DNA of 64,000 nucleotides from Streptomyces sp. D2-8 (GCF_023184515.1 NZ_JAAHBP010000023.1:106679-170678), one strand, 5' to 3'. Shown: positions 17,532-26,890, counted from the first letter of the stretch. The notes: generated by a model not told the origin, from the letters alone. Translations and numbers: made by a program.

Positions 17532-19375
17532 ACACCGGTGAACTCACCGACCTCGGACAGCAGCTGCGGGTGGACAGTGTCCGCGCCGCCGCCGCGGCGG
17601 GCTCCGGGCACCCGACGTCCTCGATGTCCGCGGCCGACCTGATGGCCGTCCTCCTCGCGCACCACCTCCACTACGACTTCGACCGCCCAGCCCACCCCGG
17701 CAACGACCGCTTCGTCCTCTCCAAGGGCCACGCCTCCCCGCTGCTGTACTCCGCGTACAAGGCGGCCGGCGCCATCGACGACGAGGAACTGCTCACCTTC
17801 CGCAAGCTGGGCAGCCGCCTCGAAGGGCACCCCACTCCGCAGCGCCTGCCGTGGGTCGAGACGGCCACCGGCTCGCTCGGGCAGGGCCTGCCCGTCGGGG
17901 TCGGCATCGCGCTGGCCGGCAAGCGGCTCGACCGCACCGGCTACCGCACCTGGGTGCTGTGCGGTGACAGCGAGCTGGCCGAGGGATCCGTGTGGGAGGC
18001 CGCCGAGCACGCCGGGTACGAGCACCTGGACAACCTCACCGTGATCGTCGACGTCAACCGGCTCGGCCAGCGCGGCCCCACCCGGCACGGCCACGACCTG
18101 GACGCCTACGCCCGCCGTTTCCAGGCCTTCGACTGGCACACCATCGAGGTCGACGGCCATGACGTGGACGCCATCGACCGCGCCTACGGAGAGGCCGCGT
18201 CCACCAAGGGCCAGCCCACCGCGATCCTCGCCCGCACCCTCAAGGGCAAGGGCGTCGAGGGCGTCCAGGACCGCGAGGGCTTGCACGGCAAGCCGCTGCC
18301 GGAGGCCGAGGAGGCGATCGCCGAACTCGGCGGCCCGCGTGACATCCGCGTCCGGGTGCAGGAGCCGCCCGCCGCCCGCATGCTGCACTCCGTCCACACC
18401 GGGAACTTCGAACTCCCGAGGTGGGACAAGGGCGAAGAGGTCGCCACCCGCAACGCCTTCGGCGAGGCGCTCGCCGCCCTCGGCACCGGCCGCGGCGACA
18501 TCGTCGCCCTGGACGGCGAGGTCGGCGACTCCACCCGTGCCGAGTTCTTCGCCAAGGAGCACCCCGACCGCTACTTCGAGTGCTACATCGCCGAGCAGCA
18601 GCTGGTCGCCTCGGCCGTCGGCCTCGCCTCCCGCGGCTGGGTGCCGTACGCCGCCACGTTCGCGGCGTTCCTGACCCGGGCCTACGACTTCGTCCGGATG
18701 GCGTCCGTCAGCGGCGCAGGCATCAACCTCGTCGGCTCGCACGCGGGTGTCGCCATCGGCCAGGACGGGCCCAGCCAGATGGGCCTGGAGGACCTGGCGA
18801 TGATGCGGGCGGTGCACGGCTCGACCGTGCTGTACCCGTGCGACGCCAACCAGACCGCACGGCTCGTCGGCGCGATGGCCGGCCTGGAGGGCGTCCGCTA
18901 CCTGCGCACCTCGCGCGGCGAGAGCCCGGTGATCTACGCCCCCGACGACGAGTTCCCGGTCGGCGGCAGCAAGGTCCTGCGCTCCTCCGGCCAGGACCGG
19001 CTGACCCTCGTCGCGGCGGGCGTCACCGTGCACGAGGCGCTGACCGCCGCCGAGGCCCTGGAGCAGGAGGGCATCCTGGTGCGGGTGATCGACCTGTACT
19101 CCGTGAAGCCCGTCGACCGGGCCACCCTGCGCCGGGCCGCCGAGGAGACCGGCTGCCTGGTGACCGTGGAGGACCACCACCCCGAGGGCGGTATCGGGGA
19201 CGCGGTCCTCGACGCCTTCACCGATGGGCGCCCCGTCCCGCGCCTGGTGCGCCTCGGCGTCCGGAGCATGCCGGGCTCGGCGTCCCCGGAGGAGCAGCTG
19301 CGCGCCTCGGGCATCGACGCGGAGTCCATCGCGGCGGCCGGCCGGCTGCTGGTCGAGGAGGCGGTCGTGCGGTGA
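17528..19375 (+). CDS. Transketolase
   Basis: A 615-residue thiamine-diphosphate enzyme, with the substrate/TPP motif GSGHPTSSMSAADL near the N-terminus, the TPP-Mg motif GDSELAEGSVWEAAEHA..VDVN, and the transketolase second domain with GLASRGWVPYAATFAAF and SHAGVAIGQDGPSQMGLEDLAMM. The length and features match the short (human-type, about 620-residue) transketolases. It shuttles two-carbon units between sugar phosphates in the pentose phosphate pathway. ATGA overlap with NDH-2 and GTGA overlap with the polymerase gene put it in the middle of a coupled trio. Confidence 0.92.
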   Translation: MNTGELTDLGQQLRVDSVRAAAAAGSGHPTSSMSAADLMAVLLAHHLHYDFDRPAHPGNDRFVLSKGHASPLLYSAYKAAGAIDDEELLTFRKLGSRLEGHPTPQRLPWVETATGSLGQGLPVGVGIALAGKRLDRTGYRTWVLCGDSELAEGSVWEAAEHAGYEHLDNLTVIVDVNRLGQRGPTRHGHDLDAYARRFQAFDWHTIEVDGHDVDAIDRAYGEAASTKGQPTAILARTLKGKGVEGVQDREGLHGKPLPEAEEAIAELGGPRDIRVRVQEPPAARMLHSVHTGNFELPRWDKGEEVATRNAFGEALAALGTGRGDIVALDGEVGDSTRAEFFAKEHPDRYFECYIAEQQLVASAVGLASRGWVPYAATFAAFLTRAYDFVRMASVSGAGINLVGSHAGVAIGQDGPSQMGLEDLAMMRAVHGSTVLYPCDANQTARLVGAMAGLEGVRYLRTSRGESPVIYAPDDEFPVGGSKVLRSSGQDRLTLVAAGVTVHEALTAAEALEQEGILVRVIDLYSVKPVDRATLRRAAEETGCLVTVEDHHPEGGIGDAVLDAFTDGRPVPRLVRLGVRSMPGSASPEEQLRASGIDAESIAAAGRLLVEEAVVR

Positions 19376-20301
19376 GCGGCGGCTCCGGCACGCGCAGGGT
19401 GCGGGCGGGCCGCCGCACGGTGGAGGTGCACCGGCCGGACAAGGTGCTCTTCCCCGGCGGCGGCGACGCCAAGGAGTACACCAAGGCCGACCTGGTGGAC
19501 TTCTACCGGGCCGTCGCGCCCTTCATGCTGCCGCACCTGCGCGGCCGCCCGCTGATGCTGGAGCGGCACCCGGACGGCATCGACGGGCCGACGTTCATGC
19601 AGAAGAACACCCCGGACCACTACCCGGAGTGGATCAAGCGCGTCGAGCTGGCCAAGGAGGGCGGCACCGTCTGCCACACCGTCTGTGACGACACGGCGAC
19701 CCTCCTCTACCTGGCCGACCAGGCGAGCATCACCCTGCACCGCTGGCTGTCCGGCGCCGACAGCGCCGACCACCCCGACCGGCTGGTCTTCGACCTCGAC
19801 CCGTCGGGGGACGACTTCGAGGCCGTGCGCGAAGCCGCCCGGCTGCTCGGGGAACTGCTCGACGAGCTGGAGCTGCCCTCGGCGCTGATGACGACCGGCT
19901 CGCGCGGGCTGCATGTGATCGTGCCGCTGAACGGCCGGCACGACTTCGACGAGGTTCGCGCCTTCGCCCGGGACGTCGCCGACACCCTCGCCGAGGCGCA
20001 CCCCGACCGGCTCACCACCGCCGCCCGCAAGAAGGAGCGCGGCGAGCGGCTGTACCTCGACATCCAGCGCAACGCCTACGCCCAGACCGCCGTCGCGCCC
20101 TATACGGTCCGGCCCCGGCCGGGCGCGCCCGTGGCCACCCCCATCACCTGGGCCCAGCTGGACGACCCTGAGCTCGGCGCCCGCCGCTGGACCGTCGCCG
20201 ACGCCGTCGAGCAGGCCCGCACGAACCCCTGGTCAGGCCTGCTGAGCCGCGGCCGGGCGCTCGGACCGGCCTGGCGGCGGCTGAACGCCCTGCGCGGCTG
20301 A
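19372..20301 (+). CDS. LigD-type polymerase (archaeo-eukaryotic primase fold)
   Basis: The 309-residue protein starts at the GTG overlapping the transketolase stop. It has the polymerase-domain motifs of LigD: KVLFPGG near the N-terminus, RHPDGIDGPTFMQKN, metal-binding DLDPSGDDF and TGSRGLHVIVPL. In bacterial non-homologous end joining this domain fills ends with ribonucleotides. Here it is stand-alone, with no ligase or Ku gene in the window, as is common in Streptomyces, which hold several split LigD-like genes. Confidence 0.9.
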   Translation: MSGGSGTRRVRAGRRTVEVHRPDKVLFPGGGDAKEYTKADLVDFYRAVAPFMLPHLRGRPLMLERHPDGIDGPTFMQKNTPDHYPEWIKRVELAKEGGTVCHTVCDDTATLLYLADQASITLHRWLSGADSADHPDRLVFDLDPSGDDFEAVREAARLLGELLDELELPSALMTTGSRGLHVIVPLNGRHDFDEVRAFARDVADTLAEAHPDRLTTAARKKERGERLYLDIQRNAYAQTAVAPYTVRPRPGAPVATPITWAQLDDPELGARRWTVADAVEQARTNPWSGLLSRGRALGPAWRRLNALRG

Positions 20302-20394
20302 GACCCCCGCGGCGATCTTCCGGTGGGTGTCAGATGCATGCGCCTGTAGAGGTTTGGCGAACACGCTTGCGGCCACACGGAGGGGGAGGTGGCC

Positions 20395-20763
20395 ATGTCG
20401 AACACAAAAAACACGCAAGAGTCACAGAGTTCACAGAAGTCACAGGACTCTCAGAATTCGAGCAAAACGAACGACGACCGGACGGCCCGGAAGCGGCCGA
20501 GCCCGATGGAGGTGCTGCGTCAGGCGCGCGGCCAGCTCGCGGAGCTCACCGGCATGGAAGCCGAGTCCGTGTCGTCCTTCGAGCAGACGGAGGAGGGCTG
20601 GGCGCTGGAGGTCGAAGTCCTCGAACTCGAGCGCGTACCCGACACGATGAGCCTGATGGCGAGCTACCAGGTGGAGCTCGACCCCGACGGGCAGCTCACG
20701 GGTTACCGGCGCGTCCGTCGCTACGAACGGGGTCGGTCCGACGCGCGCAGGGGCGGCCGCTAG
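20395..20763 (+). CDS. gvpO: Gas vesicle protein GvpO
   Basis: A 122-residue protein whose second half (PMEVLRQARGQLAELTGME..SLMASYQVELDPDGQLTGYRRVRRYERG) is the GvpO domain. The first 35 residues are a Ser/Gln/Lys-rich low-complexity segment. The ATG at 20395 follows GGAGGGGGAGG at ideal distance; a GTG at 20389 would add two residues. GvpO is an accessory or regulatory factor needed for gas vesicles in archaea. It is the first gene of the operon; no clear sigma-factor promoter could be read in the 93 bases before it. Confidence 0.88.
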   Translation: MSNTKNTQESQSSQKSQDSQNSSKTNDDRTARKRPSPMEVLRQARGQLAELTGMEAESVSSFEQTEEGWALEVEVLELERVPDTMSLMASYQVELDPDGQLTGYRRVRRYERGRSDARRGGR

Positions 20764-20809
20764 GCCCCCCGACCCGACCCGCACCCACACACGAGGAGGA
20801 ACACCCGGC

Positions 20810-21244
20810 ATGACAGTCGTACCGGCACAGCAGTCCGGCGGCGGAGGCGGCAGCAGCGGTCTCTACGACGTGCTTGAGCTCGTCCTGGACAGGGGGCTCG
20901 TCATCGACGCATTCGTGCGCGTCTCCCTGGTCGGCATCGAGATCCTCAAGATCGACGTACGCGTCGTCGTCGCCAGCGTCGATACCTACTTGCGCTTCGC
21001 CGAGGCGTGCAACCGGCTCGACCTGGAGGCCGGCCCGCGCAAGGACCCGGGGCTGCCCGACCTGGTCGGCGAGATGACCGAGTCCGGCGCCCGCGGCAAG
21101 TCGAAGGGGGCGCTGTCCGGCGCCGCCGAGACCATCTCCGACGCCTTCCAGCAGGCGCGGTCCGAAGGCTCCGAGCGAGAGACCGAGTCGCGTCCGCGAG
21201 CCCGCAAGAGCACGTCGTCCCGCCGTAAGGAGGAGCAGGAGTGA
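20810..21244 (+). CDS. gvpA: Gas vesicle structural protein, GvpA family (long form)
   Basis: The core GLYDVLELVLDRGLVIDAF, then VSLVGIEILKIDVRVVVASVDTYLRFAEA, is the GvpA/J/S fold that forms the rib lattice of the vesicle wall. At 144 residues it is about twice as long as classical GvpA (about 70); the extra C-terminal half is hydrophilic, with a Arg/Lys/Glu-rich end. It overlaps gvpF by 4 bases. Among the three GvpA-family proteins here it is first in the operon, matching the gvpA position of the Streptomyces order gvpOAFGYZJLSK. Confidence 0.88.
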   Translation: MTVVPAQQSGGGGGSSGLYDVLELVLDRGLVIDAFVRVSLVGIEILKIDVRVVVASVDTYLRFAEACNRLDLEAGPRKDPGLPDLVGEMTESGARGKSKGALSGAAETISDAFQQARSEGSERETESRPRARKSTSSRRKEEQE

Positions 21245-22014
21245 GCACGTACGTCTACGGCATCGCCTCGAGTTCGCACCCCGGTCTCCCCGAGGGCATG
21301 AGCGGCGTCGGCGATCCGCCCCGCCCGGTGCGCATCCTGCGCGAGGGTGACCTCGCGGCCGTCGTCAGCGAGGCGCCCGACGGGCTGCGGCCCAAGCGCA
21401 AGGAGCTGCTCGCCCACCAGAACGTGCTCAGCGAAGCGGGTGCGGCCGGCTGTGTGCTGCCCATGCGGTTCGGCAGCGTCGCCCCGGACGACGACTCCAT
21501 CACCGGGGTGCTCGCCGAGCGCGCCGAGCACTACAAGGAGCGGCTGCGGGCCCTGGACAACCGGGTCGAGTACAACGTCAAGGCCAACCACGTCGAAGAG
21601 GCCGTCCTGCACCAGGTGATGGCCGAAAGTCCCGACATCCGCGGTCTGGCGGAGGCCAACCGGCAGGCGGGTGGCGGCAGTTACGACGACAAGATCCGGC
21701 TCGGCGAGCTGGTCGCGGCCGCGGTCAAGGCCAAGGAGGCCGACGACGGCGCCGCCGTGCAGCGCGCCCTGGAGCCGGCCGCCGACGACGTGAGCGTGGG
21801 CCCGGAGTCCACCGGCTGGCTGGCCAATGTGTCGTTCCTGGTGGACCGGGATTCGGCCGAGTCCTTCCTGGCCGCGGTCGAGCAGGTTCGCAAGGACATG
21901 CCGCACCTGGAGGTGCGGGTCAACGGTCCGCTGCCGCCGTACAGCTTCGTCGAGCCCGGCCCGGCCGAGCCCGCGGGCACCGTGGCGAGCGGAACGGAAA
22001 CCGGAGCGGGGTGA
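21241..22014 (+). CDS. gvpF: Gas vesicle protein GvpF (GvpF/L family)
   Basis: The 257-residue product starts STYVYGIASSSHPGLPEG and has the family motifs DLAAVVSEAP, AHQNVLSEAG..VLPMRFGSVAPDDDS and WLANVSFLVDRDSAESF. GvpF binds GvpA and helps initiate vesicle assembly. It couples with gvpA (4-base overlap) and precedes gvpG by 4 bases. Confidence 0.9.
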   Translation: MSTYVYGIASSSHPGLPEGMSGVGDPPRPVRILREGDLAAVVSEAPDGLRPKRKELLAHQNVLSEAGAAGCVLPMRFGSVAPDDDSITGVLAERAEHYKERLRALDNRVEYNVKANHVEEAVLHQVMAESPDIRGLAEANRQAGGGSYDDKIRLGELVAAAVKAKEADDGAAVQRALEPAADDVSVGPESTGWLANVSFLVDRDSAESFLAAVEQVRKDMPHLEVRVNGPLPPYSFVEPGPAEPAGTVASGTETGAG

Positions 22015-22018
22015 CGAC

Positions 22019-22278
22019 GTGGGTCTGATCTCTGAGGTGCTGCTGCTGCCGTTCGCACCGGTACGCGGCAGCGCCTGGGCCATCAAGCAGGTGGTGCAGG
22101 AGGCCGAGCGGATCTACTACGACCCCGCCACGATCCGGGCCGAACTGGCCCGCCTTGAGGAGCAGATGGAGGCCGGAGAGATCACGGAGGACGAGTTCGA
22201 CCGTCTTGAGGACGAACTCCTCGACCGGTTGGAGATCGCTTCGCGCGGGAGCGCGGGAACAGGCAACGGGACAACACC

Positions 22279-22282
<4 letters not shown>
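22019..22282 (+). CDS. gvpG: Gas vesicle protein GvpG
   Basis: An 87-residue protein, starting at GTG, with LLLPFAPVRGSAWAIKQVVQEAER followed by two helices rich in Glu and Leu (LARLEEQMEAGEITEDEFDRLEDELLDRL), the GvpG pattern. It is a small assembly accessory protein. It overlaps gvpY by 4 bases. Confidence 0.87.
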
Positions 22283-23000
<718 letters not shown>

Positions 23001-23004
<4 letters not shown>

Positions 23005-24107
23005 GTGACACTCTCGGCTCGGCGAAGTCCGCCGCCAACGGAGCGACGAAGAACCCGCTCACAGACCTGGCCCACAGCGAGGCCGCCGACCGGCTGAAGG
23101 CCGAACTGCAGGAGTACCTCGCCGCTCAGGCCACCCGCATGCTGACCGGCGTGGGCCACAAGCTCGGCGAGACCACCGGCAAGCTGAACGACATCGCCGA
23201 GGGCAACAGTCCCGGCTTCGCCAAGCTCGCCCTCGAAGGCGGTCGCAAGATCACCGAGGGCAAGGGGCCGCTGCGCTCCGCACTGGAGATGGGCGGCTCG
23301 CGCCTCAAGGACAAGGTCACCGGTGCCTTCAAGGGCCTGGGCGGCAAGGGCAAGGGCAAGGGCCGTTCCGGCAACAAGCCCACCGTCATCATCGAGCACA
23401 TCGATGTCGGCGTCCCGCTGCGCACGGCGTACGACCAGTGGACCCAGTACCAGGACTTCAGCACCTTCGCGAAGGGTGTCAAGGCCGCGAGCAAGGCCGA
23501 CGACACCACCTCCGACTGGCAGTTGAAGGTCTGGTGGTCCAACCGCAGCTGGAAGGCGACCACGACCGAGCAGGTCCCCGACGACCGCATCGCCTGGACC
23601 TCCGAGGGGGCCAAGGGCACCACGAAGGGCGTCGTCTCCTTCCACGAACTCACCGACAGCCTGACCCGCGTCCTGCTGGTCATCGAGTACTACCCCTCCG
23701 GCTTCTTCGAGAAGACCGGCAACATCTGGCGCGCCCAGGGCCGCCGCGCCCGGCTCGACCTGAAGAACTTCGTCCGCTTCATCACCATCAAGGGCGAGGC
23801 GGAGGACGGCTGGCGCGGTGAGATCCGCGACGGCGAGGTCGTCCGCAGCCACGAGGACGCCGTCGCCGAGGAGGAGGCGGAGTCCGAGGAGGAGAGCCCC
23901 GAGGGCGAGGAGCCCGAGGGCGAGTACGACGAGGATGAGACGGAGGAGGAGGGCGAAGAGGAGCCCGAGGGCGAGTACGAGGACGACTCCGAGGCCGAGT
24001 ACGACGAGGAGGCCGAGGACGAGGAGCCCGAGGACGAAGAGGAGCCCGAGGCTGAGTACGAGGACGAGGACGAGGACGAGGAAGTCGAGGCGGGGAGCCG
24101 GCGATGA
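23001..24107 (+). CDS. gvpZ: GvpZ-type protein: SRPBCC/cyclase-like domain with acidic tail
   Basis: A 368-residue protein. Residues about 130-270 (VIIEHIDVGVPLRTAYDQWTQYQDF..ITIKGEAEDGWRGEI) look like a SRPBCC (polyketide cyclase/START-like) domain, which binds hydrophobic ligands or modulates protein assembly. The last 90 residues are Glu/Asp-rich with PEGEYDE-type repeats. The position after gvpY matches gvpZ of the Streptomyces cluster. Overlaps of 4 bases with both neighbours indicate co-translation. Confidence 0.75.
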
Positions 24108-24442
24108 CGACGCCCAGCAGGATGCCCGAACCCTACGGCCAGGGGAGCGGCGCCAACCTCGCCGACATCCTTGAACGGGTCCTGGACAAGGGCATCGTGA
24201 TCGCGGGCGACATCCGCATCAACCTGCTCGACATCGAACTCCTCACCATCAAACTGCGATTGATCGTCGCGTCGGTCGACAAGGCGAAGGAGATGGGCAT
24301 CGACTGGTGGGAGACCGACCCGGCCCTGTCCTCGCGCGCCCGGCGCGACGAACTGACCCGTGAGAACGCCGAGTTGCGCGAGAGGCTGGCCCGGCTGGAG
24401 GAACTGGAGCCCGGCCGCGCGGAGAAGAAGGAGGCACCGTGA
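24104..24442 (+). CDS. gvpJ: Gas vesicle protein GvpJ (GvpA family)
   Basis: The 112-residue product has the GvpA-like core LADILERVLDKGIVIAGDI, NLLDIELLTIKLRLIVASV and a C-terminal coiled-coil-prone helix (ELTRENAELRERLARLEEL). GvpJ is a minor wall or tip component. It overlaps gvpZ and gvpL by 4 bases each. Confidence 0.88.
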   Translation: MTTPSRMPEPYGQGSGANLADILERVLDKGIVIAGDIRINLLDIELLTIKLRLIVASVDKAKEMGIDWWETDPALSSRARRDELTRENAELRERLARLEELEPGRAEKKEAP

Positions 24443-25194
24443 CCGGACTGCGGTACGTCTACGCCGTCTGCCGCCCCTTCGGTACACCGCTCCAGGCCCA
24501 ACTGACGGGGGTGGCGGGCGACCCGCCCAGAACGTTGACCCACCACGGCCTGGTCGCCGTGGTGAGCCACGTACCGGAGCGGGACTTCGCGGAGGAGCCG
24601 CTCCATGCCCATCTGGAGGACCTGGACTGGCTCACCGAGACCGCCCGGGCCCACCAGGGCGTGATCGACGCACTCACCACCGTCACGACCCCGCTGCCGC
24701 TGCGGCTCGGCACCGTCTTCCACGACGACAGCGGCGTGCGGACCATGATGGAGGCCCGCGAGGAGAGCTTCCGGCAGACCCTCGACCGGCTGGAGGGCCG
24801 CGTCGAGTGGGGCGTCAAGGTCTACGCCGAGTCCGAACCGCAGGAGAGCCCCCGGCCCGCGCAGAAGCCCGCGTCGGGCCGGGACTACCTGCGGCAGCGG
24901 CGGATGCAGACCCGGTCGCACGAGGAAACGTGGCAGAAGGCGGAGAGTTTCTCGACCAGGCTGCACGAGGAGCTTTCCGCCTTCGCGGAGGATGCCCGGC
25001 TGCACCCGCCGCAGAACCCCGCTCTTTCCAAGGCGACCGGGCGGAACGTCCTGAACGCCGCCTATCTCGTACCGCGTGCGCATTCCGAGGAATTCGTGGA
25101 ACTGGTGGACCGTACCAAGGGCGAGCTGCCCGGAATGCGCGTGGAACTCACCGGCCCCTGGGCGGCCTATTCGTTCGCCGGGGAGGCCACATGA
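24439..25194 (+). CDS. gvpL: Gas vesicle protein GvpL (GvpF/L family)
   Basis: The 251-residue product starts TGLRYVYAVCRPFG and contains HHGLVAVVSHVPERDFAEEPL, AHQGVIDALTTVTTPLPLRLGTVF and LNAAYLVPRAHSEEFVELVD, the pattern of GvpF/L proteins. GvpL interacts with several accessory Gvp proteins in archaea. The stop lies inside an ATGA that opens a seven-codon reading frame before gvpS. Confidence 0.9.
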   Translation: MTGLRYVYAVCRPFGTPLQAQLTGVAGDPPRTLTHHGLVAVVSHVPERDFAEEPLHAHLEDLDWLTETARAHQGVIDALTTVTTPLPLRLGTVFHDDSGVRTMMEAREESFRQTLDRLEGRVEWGVKVYAESEPQESPRPAQKPASGRDYLRQRRMQTRSHEETWQKAESFSTRLHEELSAFAEDARLHPPQNPALSKATGRNVLNAAYLVPRAHSEEFVELVDRTKGELPGMRVELTGPWAAYSFAGEAT

Positions 25195-25214
25195 CCGACG
25201 GGGAGCATCCGTGA
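25191..25214 (+). other. Seven-codon reading frame linking gvpL to gvpS
   Basis: ATG at 25191 overlaps the gvpL stop (ATGA) and its own TGA overlaps the gvpS GTG start (GTGA). It encodes MTDGEHP. It may merely carry ribosomes through the 16-base gap; the frame also contains the GGGGAG ribosome site for gvpS. Confidence 0.35.
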
Positions 25215-25399
25215 CCGTAGTGGAACGCCGTGAGGTCGCTCTCGTGGACCTGCTCGACCGGCTGCTCGCCGGCGGAGTCGTGATCACGGGGGACATCACG
25301 CTGCGGATCGCCGACGTCGACCTCGTCCGTATCGACCTCAACGCGCTCATCAGCTCGGTGAACGCCCAGGTGCCCTCACCGTTCGAGGAGTTGCTGTGA
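25211..25399 (+). CDS. gvpS: Gas vesicle protein GvpS (short GvpA-family paralogue)
   Basis: A 62-residue protein that is nearly all GvpA core: VALVDLLDRLLAGGVVITGDITLRIADVDLVRIDLNALISSV. The GTG at 25211 is preceded by GGGGAGCATCC. GvpS/M-type paralogues are minor structural proteins. It overlaps gvpK by 4 bases. Confidence 0.87.
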   Translation: MTVVERREVALVDLLDRLLAGGVVITGDITLRIADVDLVRIDLNALISSVNAQVPSPFEELL

Positions 25400-25698
25400 C
25401 CACCCCCGACAAGCCCCGGCCGCACCGCAACCGGATGGATCTGGAGCCCGACACCGTCGAGCGCGACCTGGTCAAACTCGTGCTGACGGTGGTGGAGCTG
25501 CTGCGCCAGCTCATGGAGCGCCAGGCGCTGCGCCGGTTCGACGTGGGGGACCTGAGCGAGGATCAGGAGGAGCGGATCGGGCTCACGCTCATGCTGCTCG
25601 ACGAGCGGATGACGGAACTGCGCGAGCGGTACGGACTGCGGCCCGAGGACCTCAATCTGGACCTCGGGCCGCTCGGACCGCTGCTTCCGCGGGACTGA
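25396..25698 (+). CDS. gvpK: Gas vesicle protein GvpK
   Basis: The 100-residue product has the GvpK signature DTVERDLVKLVLTVVELLRQLMERQALRRFD and a conserved LGLTLMLLDERM-like helix followed by an ELRERYGLRPEDLNLDLGPLG end. GvpK is an essential accessory protein in several gas-vesicle systems. It closes the operon, directly before a strong hairpin. Confidence 0.92.
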   Translation: MTTPDKPRPHRNRMDLEPDTVERDLVKLVLTVVELLRQLMERQALRRFDVGDLSEDQEERIGLTLMLLDERMTELRERYGLRPEDLNLDLGPLGPLLPRD

Positions 25699-25702
25699 CG
25701 CT

Positions 25703-25746
25703 CACGCGTTTCCCCGGGCCCTGACCCAGGCCCGGGGAAACGCGTG
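25703..25746. terminator. Perfect 18-bp hairpin after gvpK
   Basis: Arms 25703-25720 and 25729-25746 are perfect reverse complements around the 8-base loop CTGACCCA. It starts 4 bases after the gvpK stop and ends 5 bases before the stop of the small minus-strand gene, so it can end transcription from both sides. There is no long T-run, as usual in Streptomyces. Confidence 0.88.
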
Positions 25747-25751
25747 TGTAT

Positions 25752-25922
25752 TTACCACCTGTACCAACGACCCCTGCCGCCGGATGCCGATGTGCCGCGG
25801 ACGAAGAATCCCAGCAGCCACAGGACGAGAACCGCGAGTGCGATCCACCAGAGTATCTCCACTGCAAATCCGGCGCCGAAAAGAATCAACACCAGAAGCA
25901 GGACCAGCAGGATGGGAACCAT
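25752..25922 (-). CDS. Small hydrophobic membrane protein
   Basis: A 56-codon frame on the minus strand, ATG at 25922 preceded by AGGAGG eight bases upstream, ending TAA at 25752. The product begins MVPILLVLLLVLILFGAGFA, then EILWWIALAVLVLWLLGFFV, giving two adjacent membrane spans, and ends in a Gly/Arg/Trp tail. It resembles the tiny hydrophobic proteins (lmo0937/DUF5670 type) of Gram-positives, whose function is unknown. It follows the methyltransferase gene by 42 bases, a stretch with TATAAA, so it may have its own promoter. The codons are unusually AT-rich for this region. Confidence 0.78.
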   Translation of the reverse strand: MVPILLVLLLVLILFGAGFAVEILWWIALAVLVLWLLGFFVRGTSASGGRGRWYRW

Positions 25923-25964
25923 AATTCGAACCTCCTGCTTTTATAGTGTCCCGCAATCGGTATT

Positions 25965-26786
25965 TCAGGCCTCCTTTCGGCAGAGAATTTCGCCGTGCAG
26001 GACGCTGAACCACCCGTCCTCCCGGGTGCCCCATTCCCGCCAGGCCTCGGCCACGCCCCGCAGGTGCGCCTCGTCGGCGTGTCCGCCCTCCAGGGCCCGG
26101 TCCGCGTAGGCCGACGCCAGGGTGCGGTCGGCCCACAGTCCGCTCCACCAGGCCCGCTCCTGCGGTGTGGCGAAGGTCCAGGTGCCGGAGCTCGCCGTGA
26201 TGTCCGTGAGCCCGGCCTCCCGTGCCCAGGCCGTCAGCCGGCGTCCCGCGTCCGGCTCACCGCCGTTGGCCCGGGCGACCCGGCGGTAGAGGTCCAGCCA
26301 GGCGTCGAGCCCCTCGGACGCCGGATACCAGGTCATGGCCGCGTAGTCCGCGTCCCGTACGGCGATGAGACCGCCGGGTCTGACGACCCGCTTCATCTCG
26401 CGCAGCGCCCGCACCGGGTCGCCCACGTGCTGGAGCACCTGGTGGGCGTGGACCACGCAGAACGTGTCGTCCGGGTAGTCCAGGGCGTGCACGTCGGCGA
26501 CCGCGAAGCCGACGTGGGCCAGCCCCCGGCCGGCCGCCGTGGCACGCGCCTGCTCCAGGATCCCCGGCACCCGGTCGACGCCGGTGACCTGCCCGTCGGG
26601 CACCAGCTCCGCCAGGTCGGCGGTGATCGTGCCGGGCCCGCAGCCGATGTCCAGGATCTTCATGTGGGGCTTGAGCGACGGCAGCAGGTACGCGGCCGAG
26701 TTGGCGGCGGTCCGCCAGGTGTGCGAGCGCAGTACGGACTCGTGGTGCCCGTGGGTGTAGACGGCGGTCTCCCGGGGTTCCGGCAT
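25965..26786 (-). CDS. Class I SAM-dependent methyltransferase (UbiE/COQ5-like)
   Basis: The 273-residue protein has LDIGCGPGTITADLAEL (SAM loop), GVDRVPG and the post-motif VHAHQVLQHVGDPVRALREMKRVVRPGGL, typical of small-molecule methyltransferases. I chose the Met of MPEPRETAVYTHGHHESV as start; the frame is open 25 codons further up but that region contains the shared promoter. The substrate is unknown. Confidence 0.85.
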   Translation of the reverse strand: MPEPRETAVYTHGHHESVLRSHTWRTAANSAAYLLPSLKPHMKILDIGCGPGTITADLAELVPDGQVTGVDRVPGILEQARATAAGRGLAHVGFAVADVHALDYPDDTFCVVHAHQVLQHVGDPVRALREMKRVVRPGGLIAVRDADYAAMTWYPASEGLDAWLDLYRRVARANGGEPDAGRRLTAWAREAGLTDITASSGTWTFATPQERAWWSGLWADRTLASAYADRALEGGHADEAHLRGVAEAWREWGTREDGWFSVLHGEILCRKEA

Positions 26787-26873
26787 GGCGGATCCCACCC
26801 CTTCCGGTCGGGTCGGCTTGGGATCACCGTACGCAGGGTGGCCGCATATTGAGACCCGCATCCTGCAATGTGG

Positions 26874-26890
26874 ACTGACGGGACGTCAGT
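26874..26890. promoter_or_regulatory. 17-bp palindrome between methyltransferase and MOSC genes
   Basis: ACTGACG-GGA-CGTCAGT has perfect 7-base arms. It lies between two divergent genes (starts at 26786 and 26993), as expected for an operator controlling both. The spacing is typical of TetR-type sites. Confidence 0.45.
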
